A stretch of 47,285 bases of DNA, from positions 1-47,285 of the forward strand of contig DESW01000028.1 in assembly GCA_002361425.1 (NCBI GenBank), in the 5' to 3' direction. Shown here piece after piece: positions 16,878-24,619 of the stretch; positions within the stretch are counted from its first letter, which is position 1; the number at the start of each line of letters is the position of its first letter. Source of the DNA: Candidatus Saccharibacteria bacterium UBA3304 (GTDB taxonomy: Bacteria; Patescibacteriota; Saccharimonadia; Saccharimonadales; Saccharimonadaceae). A program made the translations under genes and the position numbers. Below the pieces are notes generated by a model, which was not told the DNA's origin, did no database searches, and saw only the letters and a program-made list of their open reading frames with translations.

Positions 16878-17153
16878 ATGTCGGTTAAGATTATATCTTA
16901 CGATTTGGGGCAACCAGAGATGTCGCAGGCGTATAAAAGGCTGATAGGCGCAATTAAAGAATTGGGCGCCTGGGCTAAACCGCTGGAATCTTACTGGTTA
17001 GTGGATTGCAATAAGACGTGCTCTGAGGTTCGTGATTTACTTGAAGCCTATCTAGATAATAATGATAGGCTCCTCGTTATTGAAACTCCTCTTAACGCTT
17101 GGGCTACGCGAAATATTCACGGAGCAGTTACTGATTGGATGAAGCGTCATTAA
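16878..17153 (+). CDS. Stand-alone Cas2/SinR-like small protein
   Basis: A 91-residue protein with a Cas2-like ferredoxin pattern: first strand VKIISYDLGQP, a helix, SYWLVDCNKTCSEVRDLLEAY and a strand RLLVIET. Similar stand-alone proteins in genomes are annotated SinR-family or Cas2-like and need not be linked to CRISPR. No repeats or other cas genes are visible here. The start at 16878 puts the initiator directly before the first strand; an in-frame ATG at 16857 would add seven residues. It may be an accessory or TA-like element, as it adjoins the PanAT pair. Confidence 0.6.
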   Translation: MSVKIISYDLGQPEMSQAYKRLIGAIKELGAWAKPLESYWLVDCNKTCSEVRDLLEAYLDNNDRLLVIETPLNAWATRNIHGAVTDWMKRH

Positions 17154-17170
17154 AGTGTGTTACTCATAAT

Positions 17171-17198
17171 AAAACCAGACCATCTTCTGTCTGGTTTT
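17171..17198. terminator. Bidirectional intrinsic terminator
   Basis: A perfect 10-bp stem, AAAACCAGAC / GTCTGGTTTT, with an 8-nt loop. It lies 17 nt after the Cas2-like stop; the T run on either strand makes it usable in both directions. Confidence 0.8.
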
Positions 17199-17238
17199 AT
17201 TATTTCTTTACTCACTGGCAAATGCTGTCGTTTTATTA

Positions 17239-17244
17239 TATAAT
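17239..17244 (+). promoter_or_regulatory. -10 box of uppS
   Basis: TATAAT ending 9 nt before the uppS ATG at 17254. There is no Shine-Dalgarno, consistent with a leaderless or near-leaderless mRNA. Confidence 0.6.
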
Positions 17245-17253
17245 ATACCAATC

Positions 17254-17988
17254 ATGGACCCAGAAACAATCACTATTAACGACCAGCTCGTCAAGCTTCC
17301 AAAACACGTCGCCATTATTGTTGACGGCAACGGTCGCTGGGCTAAAGAGCGCGGCCTCACTCGCATGCAGGGGCACGACGCCGGCTTCAAAAATCTCAAG
17401 AAACTCGCTAATCATATCTTCGACCGCGGCATCAAAGTCGCCAGCTTCTACGTCTTTTCTACCGAAAACTTCAAGCGCAGCGCTGAGGAAGTTGGCCACC
17501 TTATGGACATCTTCGTCATCCTTTGTCGTCGCGAGCTCAAAACCTTCATGAAAAACAACATCAAAGTCGTCTTTAGTGGCGGCGATGCGCCGCTCCCGCA
17601 AAAAGTCATCGAAGCGCGTGATTGGATCGCCGAGCAAACCAAAAACAACACTGGCGGCATCATTAATTTCTGCCTCAACTATGGCGGCCGTGCCGAAATC
17701 GTCCATGCCGTCAAACGCATTGCCGCAGAAAAATCAGCAGACGAAATCGCCAACCTTACTGAGCAAGATTTCTCCAAATATCTCTACCAAGACCTCCCAG
17801 ACGTCGACCTTATGATTCGCACCAGCGGGGAGCTACGTCTCAGCAACTTCCTCCTCTGGCAAAATTCCTACGCCGAATTCTACTTCCCAAAGACTAAATT
17901 CCCAGACTTCAGTGCCGACGATTTCGACCAAGCCCTTGTCGAATACACTCTTCGCGACCGTCGCTTTGGCGGCATCAAAAACGCCTAA
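17254..17988 (+). CDS. uppS: Isoprenyl transferase (undecaprenyl diphosphate synthase)
   Basis: A 244-residue cis-prenyltransferase that extends farnesyl diphosphate with isopentenyl diphosphate to give the C55 carrier for peptidoglycan and surface glycans. Family motifs are complete: HVAIIVDGNGRWAKERG with the catalytic Asp, GHDAG, FYVFSTENFKRS, and near the end DLMIRTSGELRLSNFLLWQN and AEFYF. Normal length. The product feeds the two sugar-phosphate transferases in this window. The gene stands alone between a terminator and the next -10 box. Confidence 0.95.
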   Translation: MDPETITINDQLVKLPKHVAIIVDGNGRWAKERGLTRMQGHDAGFKNLKKLANHIFDRGIKVASFYVFSTENFKRSAEEVGHLMDIFVILCRRELKTFMKNNIKVVFSGGDAPLPQKVIEARDWIAEQTKNNTGGIINFCLNYGGRAEIVHAVKRIAAEKSADEIANLTEQDFSKYLYQDLPDVDLMIRTSGELRLSNFLLWQNSYAEFYFPKTKFPDFSADDFDQALVEYTLRDRRFGGIKNA

Positions 17989-18008
17989 TACGCTTACGCT
18001 AGATATTG

Positions 18009-18014
18009 TATAAT
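18009..18014 (+). promoter_or_regulatory. -10 box, leaderless-type
   Basis: TATAAT ending 6 nt before the ATG at 18021. Confidence 0.65.
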
Positions 18015-18020
18015 ATAGCC

Positions 18021-19055
18021 ATGAGTATTGGCTTACAGAGTCATTTCACCTTACATAGCCATGCGCACAAAGATAAGCACCGCAGGCATTCTTCTGCTGA
18101 TTTAAAAGGCGGAAAATCTTCCGATTGGGATAATTTAGAGCATGACGTGCGCGCAAAAATCAAAGACGAGCGCAAACAGGAGGCTCGTGCCGATCGTGAG
18201 AATACCAAGGCCTGGCAAGAGGATTGGAATAATCTCGGCTCATCGAAAAAACGAGAACTCATTGCGTGGGCCTGCGAGGAAAATTCTCCTCTTGGTCTCT
18301 ATGAATTTTGCAAAGAACATGGCGACATTCAGCACGTATTAAGAACCGGCGAAGGTTATAGACTTGTTCAGTTCTATCAAGAAAAAGCCCAATCCCTCAC
18401 TGGCAACGAGCAGGAAAGAAAAGCTCAATATATCCAAATTGCTGACCGTGTCAAAGAGGCTGACCAGCATTGTGGCCTCGAAAGTGGGGAATTCTACCGC
18501 CGGTGGAATGATGCTATCACTGACGAAAGCATCGACCCAGTCACTACAGATGCCTTATCTCTTAGTGAACTTTATTCTCGCAAACACGACCAATTCGCAG
18601 GGCTTATCTGCGACGATCTTCATGACGGTCAGCTCGAAGCGCAGGTTGATTCGCTCCAAAAATCTCTCGACAATCTCCCGGAAGACAAGCAGCTCAAGCT
18701 TGCTGCCAAATCCCTCGCTGATTATATGGAAGAGAATTTTTTACTTCCGTCCTCATCTAATACTCCGCATTGGATGACGCCTTTTATCGTAAAGAACGAC
18801 CTCGAAAAAGGCAGGGGATACAAGTATAAGGAAAAGATAACAACCAATAATGAGTATATGCGAAACGAGCAGGCTCAGTACGGTCAATCCACCTTTATGC
18901 TGGCACTGCTCGAAAAATTTGATGCTCACAACGGCTTAACGCCAGACGCTTACGCTGCCGCCTTGGAGCGCAGAGCGGAATCTGACCAACAGTCAAAAGC
19001 CATGGAAAAAATCGGCGAAGAACTCATTACTGCCGCAAACGAAAAAGAGGAATAA
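18021..19055 (+). CDS. Soluble helical protein, unknown function
   Basis: A 344-residue, very hydrophilic protein with a His/Lys-rich start (HAHKDKHRRHSS) and long Glu/Lys/Gln helices. It has no signal peptide, no membrane segment and no recognised domain. The start is set at ATG 18021 by the -10 spacing; a TTG five codons upstream falls inside the -10 region. It is convergent with the ADP-ribosyltransferase gene, with 3 nt between the stops. The size and composition would suit a cytosolic partner or effector, but the function is unknown. Confidence 0.75.
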   Translation: MSIGLQSHFTLHSHAHKDKHRRHSSADLKGGKSSDWDNLEHDVRAKIKDERKQEARADRENTKAWQEDWNNLGSSKKRELIAWACEENSPLGLYEFCKEHGDIQHVLRTGEGYRLVQFYQEKAQSLTGNEQERKAQYIQIADRVKEADQHCGLESGEFYRRWNDAITDESIDPVTTDALSLSELYSRKHDQFAGLICDDLHDGQLEAQVDSLQKSLDNLPEDKQLKLAAKSLADYMEENFLLPSSSNTPHWMTPFIVKNDLEKGRGYKYKEKITTNNEYMRNEQAQYGQSTFMLALLEKFDAHNGLTPDAYAAALERRAESDQQSKAMEKIGEELITAANEKEE

Positions 19056-19058
19056 AAT

Positions 19059-19892
19059 CTAATCGCCGGCTTCTAATCTTGCCGGATCATAAATCTCAAA
19101 CGGCACCACGATTACATCGAGCGTGGCATGTTGGCCGTCTTCGGCAATCTCGACTTTCGATACATAGCCAACCATCCCGCGATTAATTAACACCTCGGTC
19201 TGCCCAGGTGAGTAGCTCAGGCTGTGGTCCAACATCGCCACGGACGTCTTATATCCGCCCGGAATATGGTAATGCACCTCGACATTCCCGGATCCAACCC
19301 ATAGCGTACTATCATGATCAGTAAAACTATTTTCTTTCTTCAGCGCGGTCGACGTAAAGCTGCGCTCGACCATCATTTTGCCTTCCATTTGCGCCAGTTC
19401 TGCAATACTATGTACGCCGTACTGACTAAAGCCACTCAGATCCGTGCCGCGCACTGTCTCAAAATTTTCGGCCGGCGCTGGTGCTGCGCAAATCGCCTGG
19501 TCAATTTTGCGTGCCGTCGCTTTGCACTCCGCCACTTTTTCTGGCGTCTTTTTGCCTAGTTTTTCGTAATCCCAGAACCCGCGCTCCACGGTGTTAATCC
19601 ATGCAAAATTATACGACGAGTAATCGCGCAAAGCACCTTTCTGCTCGCTCGAGATCGACTCATCTGCCTGCTCTAAATAATCTGGATTATCCTCCAAAAA
19701 CTCATCCGCCGAATCATAACGCTTCGGCTCCGCATCGAGCTGCGCATTAATATAATCCACCACTTCACCTGCTTTGCCCATCGACTCAATCCCGCGCAAA
19801 TAAAAACCCGTCATCGAGTCTGCGGAACTATGTGGCAACTCGGTTAGATGTTTACTTTCGCCGTCCTCGTTATTCTTCGGGAACTCTTCCAT
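19059..19892 (-). CDS. Mono-ADP-ribosyltransferase (exoenzyme-toxin fold)
   Basis: A 277-residue protein matching the R-S-E class of ADP-ribosyltransferases (PF03496 type). It has a helical lead-in ALRDYSSYNFAWIN (87-100), the NAD-binding Arg in ETVRGTDL (R148), the STS-like motif ERSFTSTAL (178-182), and the catalytic loop GQTEVLINRG (230-239) with Q231-x-E233. A Q-x-E pair, rather than E-x-E, is seen in C3-like toxins that do not modify arginine. No signal peptide. I start at ATG 19892, 2 nt after the upstream stop; a GTG at 19907 is the alternative. Last gene of a four-gene operon with the pilin/C39 protein. Likely an effector or toxin. Confidence 0.82.
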   Translation of the reverse strand: MEEFPKNNEDGESKHLTELPHSSADSMTGFYLRGIESMGKAGEVVDYINAQLDAEPKRYDSADEFLEDNPDYLEQADESISSEQKGALRDYSSYNFAWINTVERGFWDYEKLGKKTPEKVAECKATARKIDQAICAAPAPAENFETVRGTDLSGFSQYGVHSIAELAQMEGKMMVERSFTSTALKKENSFTDHDSTLWVGSGNVEVHYHIPGGYKTSVAMLDHSLSYSPGQTEVLINRGMVGYVSKVEIAEDGQHATLDVIVVPFEIYDPARLEAGD

Positions 19893-19894
19893 GG

Positions 19895-21457
19895 CTAATT
19901 CTTGCACTTTAGGGAGCTGTCTTTTGGCATTACAATCACGATGCCGGTCGCGTTAACTTTATCACTAGTAACCAAATAATCCAGGTCATACCATCCAGAC
20001 TTCGTCGAAGTCGTGTTTGAAACAAAGACTTTGCCATTACTGCTATCGTAATCAATTGCCGGCATCTTATGCATACTGGTCGTGAAGTCGTTCGTAACGC
20101 CATCCTTCTTTTCTATGAGAAAAATCACACCGCCGCCGCCCGAAATCGCGTTGATAATCTTCGTCTTCCAGCTACTCTTGTCGGACGAATAATAAGTCGC
20201 AGTCATATAATCCTTTGATTTTGGATACATCGACATCGCAAGATCGATATCCATACCACCCGACTCGGTCGAGAGCTTTGCTGGCGTAAAATCCGTCAAG
20301 CCGAAGGAGTTGAACATCACTGCGATCGAAGTTCTATAGCAACCACGCGAGTAGAGCGTGCCTTGATTACCTTCGCTGTTTGTGCCAGCCGGTAGACTGC
20401 TCCAGAGTTCGTCGCTCTGCTGATAACGATAAAAAGTCCTACCAAATTTGTTTGTATAGAGCGTCGTGCGCTGACCGTAAACGGACTTATCGATTGCGAC
20501 GCTTGGGTCTGGGCCGCAAAGCCTATTCCAACTGCCGTCGCCTGGCGTCGTAGGCGTAGATGGATCGTCACCGGTACTGCTGCCGCCACCACCACCGCCG
20601 CCGCTGGAAGGTGGCGTTACTGGCGCAGTAATCGTACCAATTCCCGTATCGCCCCCGATATTATCTTCAATATCCGTAGACTTCTTCGGGATAAACAAGT
20701 TAGCGAGTAGGGCAAGCAATACCCAAGCAATAATGCCGACTACAACTTCTAGCATGCGCTTCTTCGCTTTGGCAACCTGAGCCTCGTTGTCTCTCGCACT
20801 CATCCATAAGAAGCCGCAGACAATGATGCCAACCGTGCCGGCCAAAACAATCATGCCAGTGAAAATAGTAATTATTAAGCCGATTAATCCGCCAATATCT
20901 ACGTTGCCGGCGTCGTCGCAAAATGCGGTTAGAATTGTTGCGCAAGAACCTTTATTGACGTCAGCAATTGTGCCATCACCACCAGAAGTGTTGCCGTCAC
21001 CAGAGGTATCACCGTCACCAGAGCTAGGCGTATCACTGGATGGGGTGCTGTTATTTCCAGCATATTTATCTTCGGCCTTTTTCTTAGCGTCGGCCCATGA
21101 AGTAGAAACAGAACCAGTGCTTGTTATTTCGCCAGCTGCATTGGAAGCAATATAGCTACATACCTTCTTAGCTTTAGTCGTAGCTAGATAGCTACACTTT
21201 AGATAATTATATACGTTAGTACCGACACCGCTTTCACAAGCGCTACGAGCAGAACCGTTTTGCTCCGAACAATTCGATCCCGTACCGTTCAAAGTAGCCG
21301 TATCATTATATAATCCCTCAATATTACCCATATCGCAGGCATACTGGTCATTGCTTGGCACGCCAGCACAGTTGGTCCAAGCAGAAGTCATATTATTGCT
21401 AAAGCAAATAGTAGATATTATCGCCAAACCAACGCCGATAAAGATTTTCTTTTTCAT
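19895..21457 (-). CDS. Secreted pilin-like (TrbC/VirB2) protein fused to a C39-like cysteine peptidase domain
   Basis: A 520-residue multidomain protein. A signal peptide (about 1-26, MKKKIFIGVG...TSAW) is followed by a Cys-rich external region (30-110) and a Ser/Gly/Asp linker. A two-helix segment at about 189-256 has GFLWMSARDNEAQVAKAKKR between the helices, the pattern of TrbC/VirB2-like pilins. Then comes a Gly/Ser/Thr linker (280-308). Residues 310-520 resemble a C39-like peptidase, with Cys373 in GCYRTSIAVMFNSFG and His463 in MHKMPAIDY. A peptidase tethered to a pilin-like membrane module is unusual. The start overlaps the upstream membrane protein stop (ATGA); the ART gene follows. Confidence 0.8.
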   Translation of the reverse strand: MKKKIFIGVGLAIISTICFSNNMTSAWTNCAGVPSNDQYACDMGNIEGLYNDTATLNGTGSNCSEQNGSARSACESGVGTNVYNYLKCSYLATTKAKKVCSYIASNAAGEITSTGSVSTSWADAKKKAEDKYAGNNSTPSSDTPSSGDGDTSGDGNTSGGDGTIADVNKGSCATILTAFCDDAGNVDIGGLIGLIITIFTGMIVLAGTVGIIVCGFLWMSARDNEAQVAKAKKRMLEVVVGIIAWVLLALLANLFIPKKSTDIEDNIGGDTGIGTITAPVTPPSSGGGGGGGSSTGDDPSTPTTPGDGSWNRLCGPDPSVAIDKSVYGQRTTLYTNKFGRTFYRYQQSDELWSSLPAGTNSEGNQGTLYSRGCYRTSIAVMFNSFGLTDFTPAKLSTESGGMDIDLAMSMYPKSKDYMTATYYSSDKSSWKTKIINAISGGGGVIFLIEKKDGVTNDFTTSMHKMPAIDYDSSNGKVFVSNTTSTKSGWYDLDYLVTSDKVNATGIVIVMPKDSSLKCKN

Positions 21458-22047
21458 TGTTTTACCTCGACCTCGCTATAATTTGCAGGGCATTTTTTGC
21501 CCGCGTCATCAAAACCCTTTAGACTGCGGAGATGCTCATAAAAAGAAATCTTTATACAGTTATCGTTTGTCTGCATAAATATTACTTTCAAATTGCCATA
21601 AGGATACACGTCGTTTTCTATAGTCTTAGCCGTGAGCTTGACCGTCGCATTATTACATACAGAATCAGACATAGCTTCTTTGCCGAGCTCTTTCGCAAAA
21701 GCATTGCCGGCGCTAATGAGATTTTTGCACTGGCTGGACGTGATTGAGGTTCCGTTCTGGCCGGCACTCCAGATTGCTGGGCCCAATGTAGTATCCTTCA
21801 ATACATATTCGTCTGCGTAATAGCCGGTATCGTTTGTTTTAGTTACGTCGTCTCCGTGCTCGACTGACGGGCGATTATAGACAATAACAAATAAAACTAT
21901 CAGCGCTATGGCTGCTAGGACCGCAATTGCGAATAATATAATCCACTTCCGTGATGTTTTTTGTGGTTGATCGTTTGGTGCCGTATCTGGATAAATCATC
22001 CAAGATGGCGTAGTTGGCGTGGTTGGATTATTGTTTTGCGGATCCAT
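21454..22047 (-). CDS. Single-pass membrane protein, unknown function
   Basis: A 197-residue protein with a Pro/Thr/Asn-rich cytoplasmic N-terminus, one membrane helix at about 36-58 (WIILFAIAVLAAIALIVLFV), and an external domain of about 135 residues with four Cys that may form disulfides. No known domain. It lies between the 2H-like gene (16 nt gap) and the pilin/C39 gene (ATGA overlap), so it is part of that operon and may be a partner of the secreted protein. A TTG four codons upstream (22059) is a less likely start. Confidence 0.75.
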   Translation of the reverse strand: MDPQNNNPTTPTTPSWMIYPDTAPNDQPQKTSRKWIILFAIAVLAAIALIVLFVIVYNRPSVEHGDDVTKTNDTGYYADEYVLKDTTLGPAIWSAGQNGTSITSSQCKNLISAGNAFAKELGKEAMSDSVCNNATVKLTAKTIENDVYPYGNLKVIFMQTNDNCIKISFYEHLRSLKGFDDAGKKCPANYSEVEVKQ

Positions 22048-22063
22048 TTTCTTGACCAAAATA

Positions 22064-23053
22064 CTATTGCTTATATTTTACCATTCCGTGCTCGAATAGA
22101 CCATATTGGCCACTGAGTTCGAATGGTTTTTCAAGCGGCTCAAACTCTAGATTTGCTGTATCTTTTGCGGCTGCGCCCTCGGCAATCGAAAGGGTAATAT
22201 GTGGCACTTCTAGCGCATCGCAGGCCGCCTGAATTGCTGGATCTTCTGCCTCAATTTGTACAAGCAAACCTTCGTTGCGGCCATCGTTGCCGTAGCCGAC
22301 TGCCATAATGCGCGCGCCGCTGCCTAGGCTGTCGAGATTTAGCTGCTCTACGCCAGGGCGAAATGCGGTTGTAACGTGTGGCGTCGCGATGCGCTTATCG
22401 AGAGTCGCTGGCGCCTTGCTGTATAGGTCATCTGGATCAATGAATAAGCCAGTATACAAAACATTTTCGCGCATAATTTCTAGATTCCTTTCTTCTTCCG
22501 AGGCATTATTGAACGCTTTCGTGCGCTCCATATCAATCAAAGATTCGTCATAGAGCAGGGCATGCTTGCTCCAAAAATCTTCCGCTTCCATGACGTCTTC
22601 GCCTTTGCTAATACATGGATCCCAAGGTTCGCGTGGCGCTTTTTCGCCGGCATAACTCGTCAGCAAAACATAATTGCCGTCGCCTTCCATATCGCGATCT
22701 TTTGCGAGCACGACTACGACAGAATTGGTCGGCTGCGGTTCGCGTCCATGCACCATTGGCGTACGTCCGCTGCGGAATTTGCGGAAAACCATCTCAATAT
22801 CATCATCTGGACCTATCTCTACGCAAGCCTGTGTGCCGACTTGGCGGTCAAAATCAACCTGTTCTACGACGTGGGTATTGCCCTTAGTATCGATGGTCGA
22901 AATTGCGGTTGCGAGCAGCTCTTTTGTTAGCCCGCTCTCTGCGTGAAAATGACTATCCATGCGGTCGCGCACGGTTGCGCCATCTGCTGTCACACCTAGA
23001 ACTGGGCGCTCCTGCTCATCGTTTTCTCCACTTAGAACTAAGGATTCTTTCAT
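22064..23053 (-). CDS. Two-domain protein with C-terminal 2H-phosphoesterase-like motifs
   Basis: A 329-residue cytosolic protein. The C-terminal half carries two His-x-Thr motifs about 60 residues apart, TPHVTTAF (H226) and VPHITLSI (H285), the arrangement of 2H phosphoesterases, which act on cyclic or 2'-5' phosphodiesters, often in RNA. The N-terminal half is unassigned; VVVVLAKDR followed by NYVLLTSYAGEKAPREPW vaguely recalls strands of RNase-fold toxins, which is speculation. It is the first gene of the operon ending in the ADP-ribosyltransferase. TATAAT ends 9 nt upstream of the ATG. Confidence 0.68.
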   Translation of the reverse strand: MKESLVLSGENDEQERPVLGVTADGATVRDRMDSHFHAESGLTKELLATAISTIDTKGNTHVVEQVDFDRQVGTQACVEIGPDDDIEMVFRKFRSGRTPMVHGREPQPTNSVVVVLAKDRDMEGDGNYVLLTSYAGEKAPREPWDPCISKGEDVMEAEDFWSKHALLYDESLIDMERTKAFNNASEEERNLEIMRENVLYTGLFIDPDDLYSKAPATLDKRIATPHVTTAFRPGVEQLNLDSLGSGARIMAVGYGNDGRNEGLLVQIEAEDPAIQAACDALEVPHITLSIAEGAAAKDTANLEFEPLEKPFELSGQYGLFEHGMVKYKQ

Positions 23054-23062
23054 CTTAAACCA

Positions 23063-23068
23063 ATTATA
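23063..23068 (-). promoter_or_regulatory. -10 box of the 2H/pilin/ART operon (minus strand)
   Basis: TATAAT on the minus strand ends 9 nt before the ATG at 23053. Confidence 0.55.
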
Positions 23069-23073
23069 ACATC

Positions 23074-23101
23074 AAGAAAAAAGAGCCAAAAAAAATGGCT
23101 C
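23074..23101 (-). terminator. Intrinsic terminator sharing the tRNA-Asn 3' end
   Basis: On the minus strand GAGCCA, a T-rich 7-nt loop, TGGCTC and T6. The left arm is the last six bases of the tRNA-Asn gene, so the terminator includes the mature tRNA 3' end. Confidence 0.8.
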
Positions 23102-23170
23102 CCCCGGTCAGACTCGAACTGACAACCTCGAAGTTAACAGCTTCTTGCTCCACCATTGAGCTACAGGGGA
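23096..23170 (-). tRNA. tRNA-Asn (anticodon GTT), CCA encoded
   Basis: The 75-nt cloverleaf has acceptor TCCCCTG / CGGGGGA, D-arm GCTC/GAGC, anticodon loop CTGTTAA, T-arm GTCAG/CTGAC, discriminator G and an encoded CCA. Position 27-43 is an A-G mismatch and position 21 is G rather than A. The upstream promoter and shared terminator make it a single-gene unit. Confidence 0.95.
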
Positions 23171-23181
23171 TTGCGTGTATT

Positions 23182-23210
23182 ATTGTACCAAAAAACTACC
23201 TAGTCGTCAA
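23182..23210 (-). promoter_or_regulatory. Sigma70 promoter of tRNA-Asn (minus strand)
   Basis: TTGACG, 17-nt spacer, TACAAT, ending 11 nt before the tRNA. It overlaps the extreme 3' end of the MBOAT gene. Confidence 0.8.
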
Positions 23211-23214
23211 CATC

Positions 23215-24618
23215 TTAAAAACGGAAATAGATGAACGGATTATAAGAGTCGCAAACCAAGAAAGCTATCGCAATTCCAAACATCGCAAGCAGTGCTAGAT
23301 ATTTCACCGCGATAAAGCCGGCCCACTTTTGCTCGAGCTTGCAGAAAGCTATTCGCAAATATGGTGTGGTGAATAGAATTCCGACCAATAAATATGGTAG
23401 AGAAACGATCACGGAATAATTGCTGTAGAATATTTCGGACTTTGCGAAGCTGGCGCCGATGCCGAACATTTTGCCTAGCGTTTCGCCGAGCATAGCTAGA
23501 TCTTCTACTCTAAATATCGTCCAGCCAACCACCACTATGAGCATCGTCAAAATATATCTCACGGCTTTTGGCAGCTTATTGAGTGGCTTCGCAAGTAGTG
23601 TGCCTTCGAGCAATAAAATCACGCCGTAATATAAGCCCCAAATAATAAAGTTCCAATTCGCGCCATGCCAAAAACCAGTTAGTGCCCAAACGATTAAAAT
23701 GTTACGGATCCATTTAATCTTCGACACGCGGTTGCCACCGAGCGGGATATAAACGTAGTCGCGGAACCACTTTGATAACGAAATATGCCACCTGCGCCAG
23801 AAATCTTTGACGCTCGTTGCGATGTATGGATAATTGAAGTTCTCCAAAAAATTGAAGCCAAACATTTTTCCGAGACCAATCGCCATGTCGCTATAGCCAG
23901 AGAAGTCGAAGTAGATTTGCAACGCATAAGCAATCGCCGCGAGCCACAATCCCCAAGTCGAAACTTCCGCAATTGGCTGCTCGTATAGCTTGTCCGCAAT
24001 GAGTGCTACATTGTTCGCAATAATCACTTTCTTCGCCAAGCCAAGAATAAAACGTTTGGCACCCGCTACTACCAAATCAACGCTTTCTTTGCGTTTCGTG
24101 AGCTGTTTTTCGACGTCAGAATATTGCACGATTGGGCCCGCAATCAACTGCGGGAAGAGCGCGATATAAGTCGCGAGCGTAATGATATTTTTTTGGACCT
24201 TCACTTTGCCGCGATAAACATCAATCACGTAGGATAAAATCTGGAAAGTATAGAAACTAATGCCAATCGGCAGCTCAATCAACGGCAGATTCAGCTGCGC
24301 CCCCGTCGCAGACTCAAAAATCGACACGCCGAAATTGAAATATTTAAAGAAGCCAAGCAGGGCAATGTTAAAAATAATTGCAATTATCAAAATCGACTTT
24401 TTGCGCTGTTTTTTAACATGGCCAATCCAGCGCGCGAGCCAGTAGTTCGCGACGATCGAGACTAGCATTAATGCAATCAATTTCGGCTCGCCCCATGCAT
24501 AGAAAAGTAGGGAAGCAAGGCAGAGGATGATATTGCGGAATTTCCTGTCTGCCAAATAATAGAGTAACAAAGTTACCGGCAGGAACAAGGTAATAAATGT
24601 GAGGCTACTAAATAACAT
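23215..24618 (-). CDS. MBOAT-family O-acyltransferase (AlgI/DltB-like)
   Basis: A 467-residue membrane protein with about eleven helices. Conserved MBOAT segments are ELPIGISFYTFQILSYVID, FPQLIAGPIVQY, WRRWHISLSKWFRDYVYIPL and the catalytic-His motif ALTGFWHGANWNFIIWG. Such proteins pass acyl groups across the membrane to cell-surface polymers. The ATG lies 1 nt after the DHHW-protein stop, the usual AlgI/AlgJ-type pair, so the two most likely acetylate (or D-alanylate-like modify) the cell's surface glycan together. Confidence 0.92.
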   Translation of the reverse strand: MLFSSLTFITLFLPVTLLLYYLADRKFRNIILCLASLLFYAWGEPKLIALMLVSIVANYWLARWIGHVKKQRKKSILIIAIIFNIALLGFFKYFNFGVSIFESATGAQLNLPLIELPIGISFYTFQILSYVIDVYRGKVKVQKNIITLATYIALFPQLIAGPIVQYSDVEKQLTKRKESVDLVVAGAKRFILGLAKKVIIANNVALIADKLYEQPIAEVSTWGLWLAAIAYALQIYFDFSGYSDMAIGLGKMFGFNFLENFNYPYIATSVKDFWRRWHISLSKWFRDYVYIPLGGNRVSKIKWIRNILIVWALTGFWHGANWNFIIWGLYYGVILLLEGTLLAKPLNKLPKAVRYILTMLIVVVGWTIFRVEDLAMLGETLGKMFGIGASFAKSEIFYSNYSVIVSLPYLLVGILFTTPYLRIAFCKLEQKWAGFIAVKYLALLAMFGIAIAFLVCDSYNPFIYFRF

Positions 24619-24619
24619 C

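Noticed and set aside
16878..17153. Part of a CRISPR-Cas locus
   Set aside because: No direct-repeat array and no cas1 or effector gene is visible anywhere in the window.
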